DNA of 30,913 nucleotides from UPXZ01 sp964345395 (GTDB lineage Bacteria; Bacteroidota; Bacteroidia; Bacteroidales; Paludibacteraceae), in contig CAYFRA010000013.1 of NCBI GenBank assembly GCA_964345395.1, positions 1 to 30,913 of the forward strand, written 5' to 3'. This document shows, one piece after another, positions 23,295-30,913 of this stretch. A program made the position numbers and the translations under genes. Each line of letters opens with the position of its first letter. Position 1 is the first letter of the stretch. The notes under the pieces were generated by a model. It did not search any database and was not told the origin of the DNA. It saw nothing but the letters and a program-made list of their open reading frames with translations.

Positions 23295-24146
23295 ATGTTG
23301 CGTATCGTCACACTAACCGACAACAATGGCAACCCTACCAAACCCTTGCTTAAAACTGAGCATGGCTTGTCATTTTATATCGAAACAGATAGGCATAAAA
23401 TCCTTTTCGACACTGGCAAAACCGAACAATATCTACACAATGCCACACTACTGGATATTGATCTGAAAGAGGTAGATACGCTCATTATCTCACACGGCCA
23501 TTATGATCACCTTGGTGGGTTAAATAGTTTTCTTAAACTGAACACCAAAGCCAAGATATATATCAAAAAGAGTGTTTTCGACTCGCAATACTTCTCAATA
23601 AGAGATCAGCAAGTGAAACAAATTGGATATGATGAGGTAATAAAAGAACACTTTGATCGATTCTCTTTTGTTGATGAAAATCTGATTATTGATAATGAAC
23701 TCATTTTAATTCCCTATATAGAACAGACCCACCCTACTCCAAAAGGCAACAAACTACTTTACAAAAACATCAACGACAAACTCATTCACGATGATTTTTT
23801 ACACGAATTGATTTTTGCAATACTCTATGATAGTCAAATTTATCTTTTTAGTGGATGTGCTCATAATGGTATTTTGAATATGCTTGACACCATCAAAACG
23901 CACTTTCCAAACAATAACATCAAAGCTATATTTGGAGGGCTACACCTCATCGAGCCCAATCAGTTTGTTGAAGTTGAAACTGCAAAAGAAATCACCGATA
24001 TAGCTTCAAAACTATCTGAAAAGCTTGCTGCTGACGCAAAAGTATATACAGGGCACTGCACTGGCTCAGTCGCTACTCAAATCCTATCAAACAGATTAAC
24101 TTCACAGTTTGATAATTTTTATGTCGGTTTTCAATTAGACATTTAG
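23295..24146 (+). CDS. MBL-fold metallo-hydrolase
   Basis: A 283-residue cytosolic metallo-beta-lactamase-fold protein. The metal-binding motif SHGHYDHLGG (His67, His69, Asp71, His72) is clear. Further conserved pieces are ILFDTGKTEQYLHNA, FSGCAHNGILNML, FGGLHLIEPN and YTGHCTG near the C-terminus. This arrangement resembles the subgroup often annotated as the methanopterin-related beta-RFAP synthase-like hydrolases, but the substrate cannot be assigned. ATG at 23295, last gene of the nusB run, with 79 bases before the next ORF. Confidence 0.88.
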   Translation: MLRIVTLTDNNGNPTKPLLKTEHGLSFYIETDRHKILFDTGKTEQYLHNATLLDIDLKEVDTLIISHGHYDHLGGLNSFLKLNTKAKIYIKKSVFDSQYFSIRDQQVKQIGYDEVIKEHFDRFSFVDENLIIDNELILIPYIEQTHPTPKGNKLLYKNINDKLIHDDFLHELIFAILYDSQIYLFSGCAHNGILNMLDTIKTHFPNNNIKAIFGGLHLIEPNQFVEVETAKEITDIASKLSEKLAADAKVYTGHCTGSVATQILSNRLTSQFDNFYVGFQLDI

Positions 24147-24191
24147 TTATCATATTTCTACTAAACTTCTACTCAAAATCCTTTTCACACT

Positions 24192-24207
24192 TGGTTTGAC
24201 CAAACCA
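24192..24207. repeat. Small perfect hairpin after the MBL hydrolase gene
   Basis: A 6-bp stem TGGTTT/AAACCA with loop GACC, followed by TAATCAAAT. The tail is too poor in T to call it a firm terminator. Confidence 0.4.
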
Positions 24208-24228
24208 TAATCAAATACAAAAGGAGTG

Positions 24229-24636
24229 ATGTGTGACAAACGACTTGAGAGCGTTGCAAGACGAGGAATTGCACCTAGCATCGTATCAGGCGGTACATTG
24301 CAACAAGCAAACTACGGTATGGGCTACAAAAACAGCAACTCAAAAATTAATCAAACAGGAGGTGGAGGTGGTGTGTTGGCATACGGTGGTAGTGCTGCTT
24401 CATCAACTTCTTCTGCTGGCTCTATAAATAGCAATTATAACAGCACTTATTCTATACCTACAGTTTTTGCTCCCAGCAATGGAGGGGGCGATATTGGAGG
24501 CGTTGTACTGGCCGACCCTAATAATAATGACAATGATGTCAACTTCCTACCTCTTGGCGATGGGCTATTTCCCCTGCTCTTGTTCGGCTTGCTTTATTTA
24601 GTAATCATTGAAAGGAAGTTGAGAGTCAAAGGTTAA
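24229..24636 (+). CDS. Small Gly/Ser-rich protein with C-terminal membrane segment (PLGDG tail)
   Basis: A 135-residue protein I cannot assign to a named family. The middle is low-complexity Gly/Ser/Asn (NQTGGGGGVLAYGGSAASS and STSSAGSINSNYN). The C-terminus is PLGDG, then a hydrophobic helix (FPLLLFGLLYLVII) and a basic tail ERKLRVKG. Bacteroidetes have many small exported proteins ending in a similar P-x-GDG plus helix plus basic tail, usually with a signal peptide. None is visible here, so the N-terminus may be lost or misplaced. An AAGGAG stands only two bases from the ATG, too close for an ideal ribosome-binding site. It stands alone between the MBL and relA/spoT genes. Confidence 0.5.
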   Translation: MCDKRLESVARRGIAPSIVSGGTLQQANYGMGYKNSNSKINQTGGGGGVLAYGGSAASSTSSAGSINSNYNSTYSIPTVFAPSNGGGDIGGVVLADPNNNDNDVNFLPLGDGLFPLLLFGLLYLVIIERKLRVKG

Positions 24637-24983
24637 AGGGAGAAGATATAGGTTTTTTTAGTGGTAATTCGATTGATATTCTATTGGTATGCGGTTGATA
24701 TTCGACACCTTTATTACTATTTATTATCTTAAATGCTATAAATATAACGCTACTCTGTTGCTTGCTTAGTTGAAAGTTAGAAAAACTCATCGTTCATCAT
24801 TAATCTTTCAAACCTTCCTTAGGCAAAATCAAATTTCATTCAATTCTTTTTGCTTAAATCTAAATAATAAATTATATATTTGTAGATTGAATGAATTGGT
24901 AGAAATATAAGATTTCACTTTTCATTGCAATTTGATCAACATTAAAATTTACATAGACTATACAAGCTGATTAAAAGAGAGAT
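24637..24983. other. Intergenic region upstream of relA/spoT
   Basis: 347 AT-rich bases without a gene. It carries the relA/spoT promoter near 24875 and a leader of about 95 bases. A short direct repeat TTGATATTC occurs at 24673-24681 and 24695-24703 (period 22). I see no tRNA, riboswitch or clear terminator. Confidence 0.6.
24848..24882 (+). promoter_or_regulatory. Promoter of relA/spoT (-33 TTTTG, -7 TATATTTG)
   Basis: TATATTTG at 24875-24882 matches TAnnTTTG exactly. TTTTG at 24848-24852 is 22 bases upstream, slightly more than the usual spacing. The start codon is 101 bases downstream. Confidence 0.7.
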
Positions 24984-27257
24984 ATGGCTACAGATAAGTT
25001 AGTAACATTGGATGACAATGAACTTATTCAAAAAGAGTTTGATGAGCTATTAGATGCATATGTCAATTCGAATCATCGCAAAAAGACAGAATTGATCACC
25101 AAGGCATTTAATTTTGCACATAGCGCACACAAAGATTTGAGACGTCGCTCAGGAGAACCCTACATTCTCCATCCCATTGCTGTGGCCAAAATTGTAATTA
25201 GCGAAATTGGTTTGGGATCAACCTCCATCTGCTCTGCCCTACTCCACGATGTGGTTGAAGACACCGAATATACGGTTGAAGATATTGAAAATCATTTTGG
25301 AACAAAAATCGCAAAAATTGTTGATGGATTAACCAAAATCTCTGGTGGCGTATTTGGTGACAAAGCATCAGGGCAGGCTGAAAATTTTAGAAAATTATTA
25401 CTTACAATGTCGGAAGATATTCGTGTAATATTGATTAAAATTGCAGACCGACTTCACAATATGCGTACTTTGGGCTCAATGCCACCCGCCAAACAGTACA
25501 AAATTGCTGGTGAAACCGAATATATCTATGCCCCATTAGCACATCGATTAGGTTTGTTTAGAATAAAAACAGAACTTGAGAACTTAAGTTTCAAATATGA
25601 TCACCCTGAAACTTATCATCATATCGAGCAATTGCTTGAGAATGAAAAAGATGTTCTTGATAAGTTTTACAACGAGTTTTCAGCACCTATTCAAAAAACT
25701 CTCGAAGCAAATGGATTTCAATTTGAGCTTTTCAAACGCATCAAATCTGTATATTCGATATGGAAAAAAATGTCAACCAAAAATATCCCTTTTGATGAGG
25801 TCTATGACATTTTGGCTCTACGCATTATTTTTGATCCATTAGAGGGGATTGATGAAAGGGTGCAATGTTGGATGATTTACTCTGCTATCACATCAATCTA
25901 CAAACCACACCCTGAGCGTATTCGCGACTGGGTAAGTACGCCCAAAGCCAACGGATATGAAGCTCTACACATCACAGTGATGACACCCGCAGGGCGTTGG
26001 GTCGAAATTCAGATACGTAGCAAGCGAATGCACGATATAGCTGAACGTGGTTTGGCAGCACATTGGAAGTACAAAGCGGGTTCAAAATCAGATACTGAAT
26101 CTGAATTGGATAAATGGCTTAAAACTGTAAAGGAGCTGTTAGAAAATCCTGAACCTAATGCTATTGACTTCTTGGACACATTTAAGCTCAATCTTTTCTC
26201 CTCCGAAATATTCGTATTTACACCAAAAGGGGATATCAAAACTTTGGCTAAAGGTGCCACAGCTCTTGATTTTGCGTTTCACATCCACACCGAAATAGGC
26301 TACAAGAGCATAGCCGCAAAAGTAAATCATAAGTTAGTTGCTCTCAATCACGAGCTAAATAGTGGTGATCAGGTAGAAATAGTAACATCCTCAAAACAGA
26401 AACCTCAGGAGGAGTGGCTAAGCTTTGTAACAACTGGACATGCTCAATCAAATCTTCGATCCTATTTCAGAAAAGAGGAGCGTAAAGATATAGCTGCTGG
26501 GCAAGAAAAATTAGAAACTTTATTTAGACAACACAGCTTTAGCTTAGATAGCAAGAGCCTAAATCAACTGATCAATTATTTCCATATTGATAGCATTAAT
26601 GATTTGTATTTGGAAATAGGTAGGAATATCATTGATAAAGATCAAATTATTGAAGCACTCAAACCAAAAGCATCTGGATTATTTTCAAAAATTCTTAGAA
26701 ACCCCTTTTCTCATTCTGCTAATGACAAAAAAGAGGATAAATCTGCTCCCAGCGAAAAAGAAGCGAACGAAAAGTTTGATTTGAAAAAGACCTATCGTCT
26801 TAATCATCTTCAAATGGGTAAATCGTATGAGCTTGCCGCTTGTTGCCATCCTATTCCAGGCGATGACATTTTAGGCTATGTGAATGATAACAACTTAATC
26901 GTTGTTCATAAAAGGCAGTGTAAATTAGCTAATATTATTAAAAGTAATTTCGGTAATAGGATAGTAAACACAGAGTGGGGTGAATATAAATCACAAATTT
27001 TTGTTGAAAGACTTGAGATTAATGGGATTGACAAACCGGGATTGCTAATAGATATTTTGAAAGTGATTTCAGAAGATTTCAATGTCAATATTCGCAATAT
27101 ATCTTTAGAAACAAACAACGGACTTTTTAAAGGATTCTTCAACGTGCTGGTTTCAAGTACAGAAGATGTAAATATGCTAATCAATAATTTAACAAAAATG
27201 AAAGAGATTAATTCAGTCTATCGAATTGAGAACAATCAAAGCAACGAGGAAAATTAG
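24984..27257 (+). CDS. relA/spoT: Bifunctional (p)ppGpp synthetase/hydrolase, RelA/SpoT (Rsh) family
   Basis: A 757-residue long RSH enzyme controlling the stringent-response alarmone. An N-terminal HD hydrolase domain has HP at 63-64, ALLHDVVEDTEYT with His88-Asp89 and KIADRLHNMRT with Asp155, so hydrolysis should be active. The synthetase domain follows (KRIKSVYSIWKKM, FDEVYDILALRIIFD, HITVMTPAGRWVEIQIRS), also complete. Then come a TGS domain (EIFVFTPKGDIKTLAKGATALDFAFHIHTEIG), a conserved Cys motif ELAACCHPIPGDDILGY and a C-terminal ACT domain (EINGIDKPGLLIDILKVISEDFNVNI). With both active sites intact this is the bifunctional type. It has its own promoter and terminator. Confidence 0.95.
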   Translation: MATDKLVTLDDNELIQKEFDELLDAYVNSNHRKKTELITKAFNFAHSAHKDLRRRSGEPYILHPIAVAKIVISEIGLGSTSICSALLHDVVEDTEYTVEDIENHFGTKIAKIVDGLTKISGGVFGDKASGQAENFRKLLLTMSEDIRVILIKIADRLHNMRTLGSMPPAKQYKIAGETEYIYAPLAHRLGLFRIKTELENLSFKYDHPETYHHIEQLLENEKDVLDKFYNEFSAPIQKTLEANGFQFELFKRIKSVYSIWKKMSTKNIPFDEVYDILALRIIFDPLEGIDERVQCWMIYSAITSIYKPHPERIRDWVSTPKANGYEALHITVMTPAGRWVEIQIRSKRMHDIAERGLAAHWKYKAGSKSDTESELDKWLKTVKELLENPEPNAIDFLDTFKLNLFSSEIFVFTPKGDIKTLAKGATALDFAFHIHTEIGYKSIAAKVNHKLVALNHELNSGDQVEIVTSSKQKPQEEWLSFVTTGHAQSNLRSYFRKEERKDIAAGQEKLETLFRQHSFSLDSKSLNQLINYFHIDSINDLYLEIGRNIIDKDQIIEALKPKASGLFSKILRNPFSHSANDKKEDKSAPSEKEANEKFDLKKTYRLNHLQMGKSYELAACCHPIPGDDILGYVNDNNLIVVHKRQCKLANIIKSNFGNRIVNTEWGEYKSQIFVERLEINGIDKPGLLIDILKVISEDFNVNIRNISLETNNGLFKGFFNVLVSSTEDVNMLINNLTKMKEINSVYRIENNQSNEEN

Positions 27258-27292
27258 AGAGCTTGATAGCTCCTTACTTGTTGTTAAAACAA

Positions 27293-27326
27293 AAAAACCG
27301 ACTCTCTATTTTGAAAGTCGGTTTTT
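27293..27326. terminator. Bidirectional terminator between relA/spoT and enolase
   Basis: An 11-bp perfect stem (27293-27303 with 27316-27326, core AACCGACT/AGTCGGTT), with an A-run before and T-run after, serves two convergent genes. Confidence 0.9.
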
Positions 27327-27361
27327 CTGTATAAACAATTCTTAATCTAAGAATCTATTTC

Positions 27362-28639
27362 TTATTTCCAGCCATAAACAGCTAAATCACCCAATTCTTC
27401 TTCAATACGTAGAAGTTGGTTGTATTTTGCCATACGATCTGAACGGCTTGCTGAACCCGTTTTGATTTGTCCTGAGTTAGTTGCAACTGCAATGTCAGCA
27501 ATTGTAGCATCTTCAGTTTCACCAGAGCGGTGTGAAGTTACTGAAGTGTAACCAGCGCGGTGAGCCATTTCAATAGCATCTAAAGTTTCTGTCAATGAAC
27601 CGATTTGGTTTACTTTGATAAGGATAGAGTTTGCACAACCAGTTTCGATACCTTTTTTCAAGAAATCAACGTTAGTTACAAACAAGTCATCACCTACTAA
27701 TTGGCATTTTTTACCAATTTTATCAGTAAGGATTTTCCAACCATCCCAGTCGTTCTCATCCATACCATCTTCGATAGAATCGATTGGGTATTTATTAACC
27801 AACTCTTCTAAGTAAGCAGCTTGCTCAGCTGGCGTTCTTTTTTGAGCATCAGCACCTTCAAATTTAGTGTAATCATAAACACCATCAATGAAAAATTCTG
27901 AAGAAGCACAGTCAAGAGCAATTGTAATATCTTTTTTGGGTTCGTAACCTGCATTTTTAATAGCAGTTAAGATAGCTTCCAAAGCCTCTTCTGTACCACC
28001 TGTTAATGCTGGTGCAAAACCACCTTCATCACCAACAGCAGTGCTAAGACCTTTGTCTGACAATACTTTTTTCAAAGCGTGGAATACTTCTGTTCCCATA
28101 CGAATACCTTCTTTGAAAGAGCTTGCACCTACAGGACGAATCATAAATTCTTGGAATGCAATAGTAGCATCTGAGTGCGAACCACCGTTGATGATATTCA
28201 TCATCGGTACAGGAAGAGTATAAGCATTAGTACCACCGATATAGCGATAAAGCGGCATTTCAAGGTAGTTAGCAGCCGCTTTAGCAACAGCCAATGATAC
28301 TCCTAAAATAGCATTAGCACCTAAATTAGATTTAGTTTTAGTACCATCCAAAGTAATCATCTTGAGGTCAATAGCACGTTGTTCTAAAGCACTAATGCCT
28401 TCTAGTGCAGGAGCGATTACTTCATTCACATTTTTTACTGCTTTTTGAACCCCTTTACCTAAATATCTACCTTTGTCGCCATCACGAAGTTCAAGAGCTT
28501 CGTGCTCACCAGTTGATGCACCTGAAGGAACAGCTGCACGTCCCATAAAACCTGATTCTAATACTACGTCAACTTCTACAGTTGGGTTACCGCGTGAGTC
28601 CAAAATTTCGCGAGCAACAATTTTTTCAATTCTACTCAT
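27362..28639 (-). CDS. eno: Enolase (phosphopyruvate hydratase)
   Basis: The glycolytic enzyme that interconverts 2-phosphoglycerate and PEP, cytosolic and often in the RNA degradosome. The 425-residue length is standard. Visible motifs: the N-terminal AREILDSRGNPTVEVDV, PSGASTGEHEALELRDGD (active-site loop), NIINGGSHSDATIAFQEFMI with the catalytic His, a VGDEGGFAP loop, SIEDGMDENDWDGW with metal ligands, QLVGDDLFVTN, LIKVNQIGSLTET (catalytic Lys) and SHRSGETED. Composition is less AT-rich than its neighbours, as expected for a highly expressed gene. It is transcribed alone from the -7 box at 28706-28713. Confidence 0.98.
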   Translation of the reverse strand: MSRIEKIVAREILDSRGNPTVEVDVVLESGFMGRAAVPSGASTGEHEALELRDGDKGRYLGKGVQKAVKNVNEVIAPALEGISALEQRAIDLKMITLDGTKTKSNLGANAILGVSLAVAKAAANYLEMPLYRYIGGTNAYTLPVPMMNIINGGSHSDATIAFQEFMIRPVGASSFKEGIRMGTEVFHALKKVLSDKGLSTAVGDEGGFAPALTGGTEEALEAILTAIKNAGYEPKKDITIALDCASSEFFIDGVYDYTKFEGADAQKRTPAEQAAYLEELVNKYPIDSIEDGMDENDWDGWKILTDKIGKKCQLVGDDLFVTNVDFLKKGIETGCANSILIKVNQIGSLTETLDAIEMAHRAGYTSVTSHRSGETEDATIADIAVATNSGQIKTGSASRSDRMAKYNQLLRIEEELGDLAVYGWK

Positions 28640-28705
28640 AATCTTTTTATTAATAATTTACAAAAAATTTTTATACTATACCTATTCTACTTAAAAAAGC
28701 GAGTG

Positions 28706-28713
28706 CAAAGATA
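28706..28713 (-). promoter_or_regulatory. -7 promoter box (TATCTTTG) for enolase
   Basis: Exact TAnnTTTG match on the minus strand, 66 bases upstream of the eno ATG. It lies between the end of the GH13 gene and eno, so eno is transcribed separately. Confidence 0.75.
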
Positions 28714-28726
28714 ATGAAATTTTTCC

Positions 28727-30430
28727 TTATTTCATAATATCCATAAGCTTCTCTCTCTTTAATTTTATGATTTTCCCATCCCAAGCAAGCAATTTGATTC
28801 GATATGCTGTTTGGCAAGAAAGCTCTTGGGTGGGCATAAGTTCGTTCTCATCCAACAAATTGATAGCTGAATAGCTACAATGCTCCTCAATTTGAAGAAA
28901 TTGAAAAGCTTCATATGGGATATTGATTAAAATCTCTGATGATTTATCGTCAAAATTCACAGCTATCAAAATCAAATCTTCATCCTGCTTTCTAAAATAT
29001 GCAAAATGTTTGTTGGTATTGAAGTGATGATTTTCAGAATTGGCAAAAACCAAATCGTACATCACGCCGCTACGTATGGCTTTTTCATTCAATGAGAGAT
29101 TGAGTAATCTTTTATAAAAATCTTGCAAGTCAAGCTGTTCATCTTTCAATTTAGCACCATCAAATTTCCCATCATTAGCCCAATCTTGGATTGAATTAAC
29201 ACCCCAATAATCAAAAATGCTTGTTTTTCCGTCTAATCCACTAAACCCCTCCATATCCATACCCAATTCGCCCAATTCCTGTCCCATATAGAGCATAAAA
29301 GGAGCTGTATTCAATGTTGCTGAAACAATAACTGCGGGCTTGGCATACATTCCATCACCACAGAAAAACCCAGATGCAATACGCTGCTCATCGTGGTTTT
29401 CTAAAAAATTAAGCATACGGTGTTCAATGCCTTGTAAACTTTGCCAAGCTTGCGTTATACCACGAGCAGGATGATTTCGGGTCAATACTGCTCTCAACAG
29501 GTCATATAAACCTACTTTGTCGTAGAGATAATCAAATTTTCCATTTGACAGATAATTATGATATTCAGCCGGATTGTAAACCTCAGCTATAAACAAAATG
29601 TCAGGATTTTGTTTTTTGATTTGAGGTATCACCCATCCCCAAAACTCAACGGGCACCATCTCCGCCATATCACAGCGAAATGCATCTACCCCTTTGCTTG
29701 TCCAAAACAACAAAACATCCAACATTTTGTGCCAAGTATTCGGAATGGGGTCAAACTGTTTTTGACCGCCTTCCATGTAATTAACACCATAATTCAATTT
29801 TACAGTTTCATACCAATCATATTCATTTGGATAAGCCGAAAATTGATCATTCCCGGTAGCTTTAGCGGGTGATTCTTCATATCCTTTCACATCAAAACCC
29901 GGTTTCAATGAGTCGTATGGAATATAATAATAGTTATTGAGTGGCGAAAATGCCCATTTTGGATTATCTGTTTCTCCTAAATCAATCACATTTTTGGGTT
30001 TGGCATCAGAATAGTAAACTCGTGCAGTATGGTTAGGTACAAAATCTATGATTACCTTCAAGCCTTCTGCATGCGTACGCACTACAAGAGCCTCAAATTC
30101 AGCCATCCGATTGGGTACATCTTCAGCTAAATCTGGAGCAACATCATAATAGTCTTTGATAGCATAAGGCGATCCGGCATTGCCTTTGATTACACCCTCA
30201 GGGTCTTTATAAATTCCGAATTGCGAATAATCTGTTTTGGTTGCATGCTCGATTATACCTGTGTACCAAATATGAGTTACTCCCAGTCGTTTAATCTCTT
30301 TTAGTGATTTAGAAGTAAAACTGTTGAATTTTCCACTTCCATTTTGTTCAATTGAACCATTCTGTTTTCTGTTTCGATTATAATTACCAAAAAGGCGTGG
30401 TAACACTTGATATATGATAAATTTTGACAT
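28727..30430 (-). CDS. GH13 alpha-amylase family glycoside hydrolase (cytoplasmic)
   Basis: A 567-residue GH13 enzyme acting on alpha-glucans or malto-oligosaccharides. The four GH13 regions are present: DFVPNH (129-134), GVDAFRCDMAEMVP with nucleophile Asp254, LFIAEVYNP with acid/base Glu283, and NFLENHDEQR with transition-state Asp347. It begins MSKFIIYQVLPRLFGN without a signal peptide, so it is probably cytoplasmic and not a Sus-type surface amylase. A C-terminal beta domain follows the barrel (HFAYFRKQDEDLILIAVNF). It could be an intracellular maltodextrin hydrolase or an alpha-glucan-acting enzyme of another GH13 subfamily. Transcribed from its own -7 box, divergent from tpx. Confidence 0.88.
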   Translation of the reverse strand: MSKFIIYQVLPRLFGNYNRNRKQNGSIEQNGSGKFNSFTSKSLKEIKRLGVTHIWYTGIIEHATKTDYSQFGIYKDPEGVIKGNAGSPYAIKDYYDVAPDLAEDVPNRMAEFEALVVRTHAEGLKVIIDFVPNHTARVYYSDAKPKNVIDLGETDNPKWAFSPLNNYYYIPYDSLKPGFDVKGYEESPAKATGNDQFSAYPNEYDWYETVKLNYGVNYMEGGQKQFDPIPNTWHKMLDVLLFWTSKGVDAFRCDMAEMVPVEFWGWVIPQIKKQNPDILFIAEVYNPAEYHNYLSNGKFDYLYDKVGLYDLLRAVLTRNHPARGITQAWQSLQGIEHRMLNFLENHDEQRIASGFFCGDGMYAKPAVIVSATLNTAPFMLYMGQELGELGMDMEGFSGLDGKTSIFDYWGVNSIQDWANDGKFDGAKLKDEQLDLQDFYKRLLNLSLNEKAIRSGVMYDLVFANSENHHFNTNKHFAYFRKQDEDLILIAVNFDDKSSEILINIPYEAFQFLQIEEHCSYSAINLLDENELMPTQELSCQTAYRIKLLAWDGKIIKLKREKLMDIMK

Positions 30431-30490
30431 AATTATCTATTCAAAAAATCAATAGCCTATTTTAATTTGTATAAATAAAATTTATAGTTG

Positions 30491-30498
30491 CAAAACTA
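30491..30498 (-). promoter_or_regulatory. -7 promoter box (TAGTTTTG) for the GH13 gene
   Basis: Minus-strand TAGTTTTG matches TAnnTTTG, 60 bases upstream of the GH13 ATG, back to back with the tpx promoter. Confidence 0.6.
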
Positions 30499-30520
30499 AA
30501 CAAAACTTATCTAATAATGT

Positions 30521-30528
30521 TATATTTG
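30521..30528 (+). promoter_or_regulatory. -7 promoter box (TATATTTG) for tpx
   Basis: Exact TAnnTTTG match, 42 bases upstream of the tpx ATG, only 22 bases from the divergent GH13 box. Confidence 0.72.
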
Positions 30529-30570
30529 CAGTTAGTATAGATATTTTTATAATTATAAAAGAGAAATTAA

Positions 30571-30913
30571 ATGGCAACAACAAAATTTCATGGCGAAGTA
30601 GCCAATACAAATGGTGAACTTCCCGCAGTAGGATCTAAAGCTCCTGATTTTCGTTTGGTAACAGCTGATTTGAAAGAGGTAACACTAGCTGACTACGCAG
30701 GCGAGAAGCTTATTATCAACATTTTCCCTAGCATCGACACAGGTGTTTGTGCTACATCAGTGCGTAATTTCAACAAAATTGCTTCTGAAAAAGGCATCAC
30801 TGTATTGTGTGTTTCAAAAGATCTTCCATTTGCAGCAAAACGCTTTTGTGGTGCTGAAGGCTTAGATGATGTAATTACAGCTTCTGATTTCCGTTACAAC
30901 AATTTTGCAAATG
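30571..30913 (+). CDS. tpx: Thiol peroxidase (Tpx, atypical 2-Cys peroxiredoxin), 3' end outside the window
   Basis: The first 114 residues of a Tpx-type peroxiredoxin. It reduces hydrogen peroxide and alkyl peroxides using thioredoxin. The start MATTKFHGEVANTNGELPAVGSKAPDF is typical. The peroxidatic Cys is Cys60 in FPSIDTGVCATSVRNFN and the resolving Cys is Cys93 in KRFCGAEG, matching Cys61 and Cys95 of E. coli Tpx closely. The gene runs off the window about 50 codons before the expected end. No OxyR-like site was recognised in the short divergent promoter region shared with the GH13 gene. Confidence 0.95.
   Translation, partial: MATTKFHGEVANTNGELPAVGSKAPDFRLVTADLKEVTLADYAGEKLIINIFPSIDTGVCATSVRNFNKIASEKGITVLCVSKDLPFAAKRFCGAEGLDDVITASDFRYNNFAN

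Overview
The window looks like chromosomal DNA of a Bacteroidota member, most likely order Bacteroidales. The DNA is AT-rich. Start codons mostly lack a Shine-Dalgarno sequence, and at least a dozen genes are preceded by the Bacteroidetes -7 box TAnnTTTG. Several families are typical of the group: DUF4924, the DUF3276/PUR protein, DUF4293, a DUF6242-like lipoprotein, long-form NusB, stand-alone MnmD, and a BtuB-like TonB receptor. I cannot name the genus. Most of the window is housekeeping. A run of 100 N (18181-18280) shows it is draft sequence.

Layout. 1-3180 (+): FMN reductase, aroA, secreted lactonase-like propeller. 3192-5631 (-): ettA and mnmD. 5720-9434 (-): a surface-lipoprotein/TonB-receptor operon, in which a kelch/Asp-box propeller lipoprotein is followed by a small basic ORF, a strong hairpin and the receptor. 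9576-12337 (-): rplS, then mlaE-mlaF-xth behind their own promoter. 12526-13566 (-): mltG. 13703-13789 (+): tRNA-Ser(GCU) with its own promoter and a shared terminator. 13855-16172 (-): rplY-pth-hslR and DUF4924. 16315-18449 (-): agmatine deiminase with a CAT/E2-like protein, the latter split by the N gap. 18631-20150 (-): threonine-aldolase-like enzyme and PUR protein. 20465-24146 (+): nusB-yajC-ybbR-DUF4293-MBL hydrolase. 24229-24636 (+): small Gly/Ser-rich membrane-anchored protein. 24984-27257 (+): bifunctional RelA/SpoT. 27362-30430 (-): enolase and a GH13 enzyme. 30571-end (+): start of tpx.

The most interesting part is 5720-9434. The small basic ORF between the lipoprotein and the receptor has no stop codon before the receptor. 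Its reading frame runs straight through a 14-bp perfect hairpin with a T-rich tail and into the receptor's signal peptide. This could be a translation-coupled attenuator or an unusual fusion. Other points worth checking are a structured leader ahead of rplS, identical 55-bp ends on both sides of the N gap (so the gap is probably artificial and the gene intact), and a CAT/E2-like protein with Glu in place of the catalytic His.
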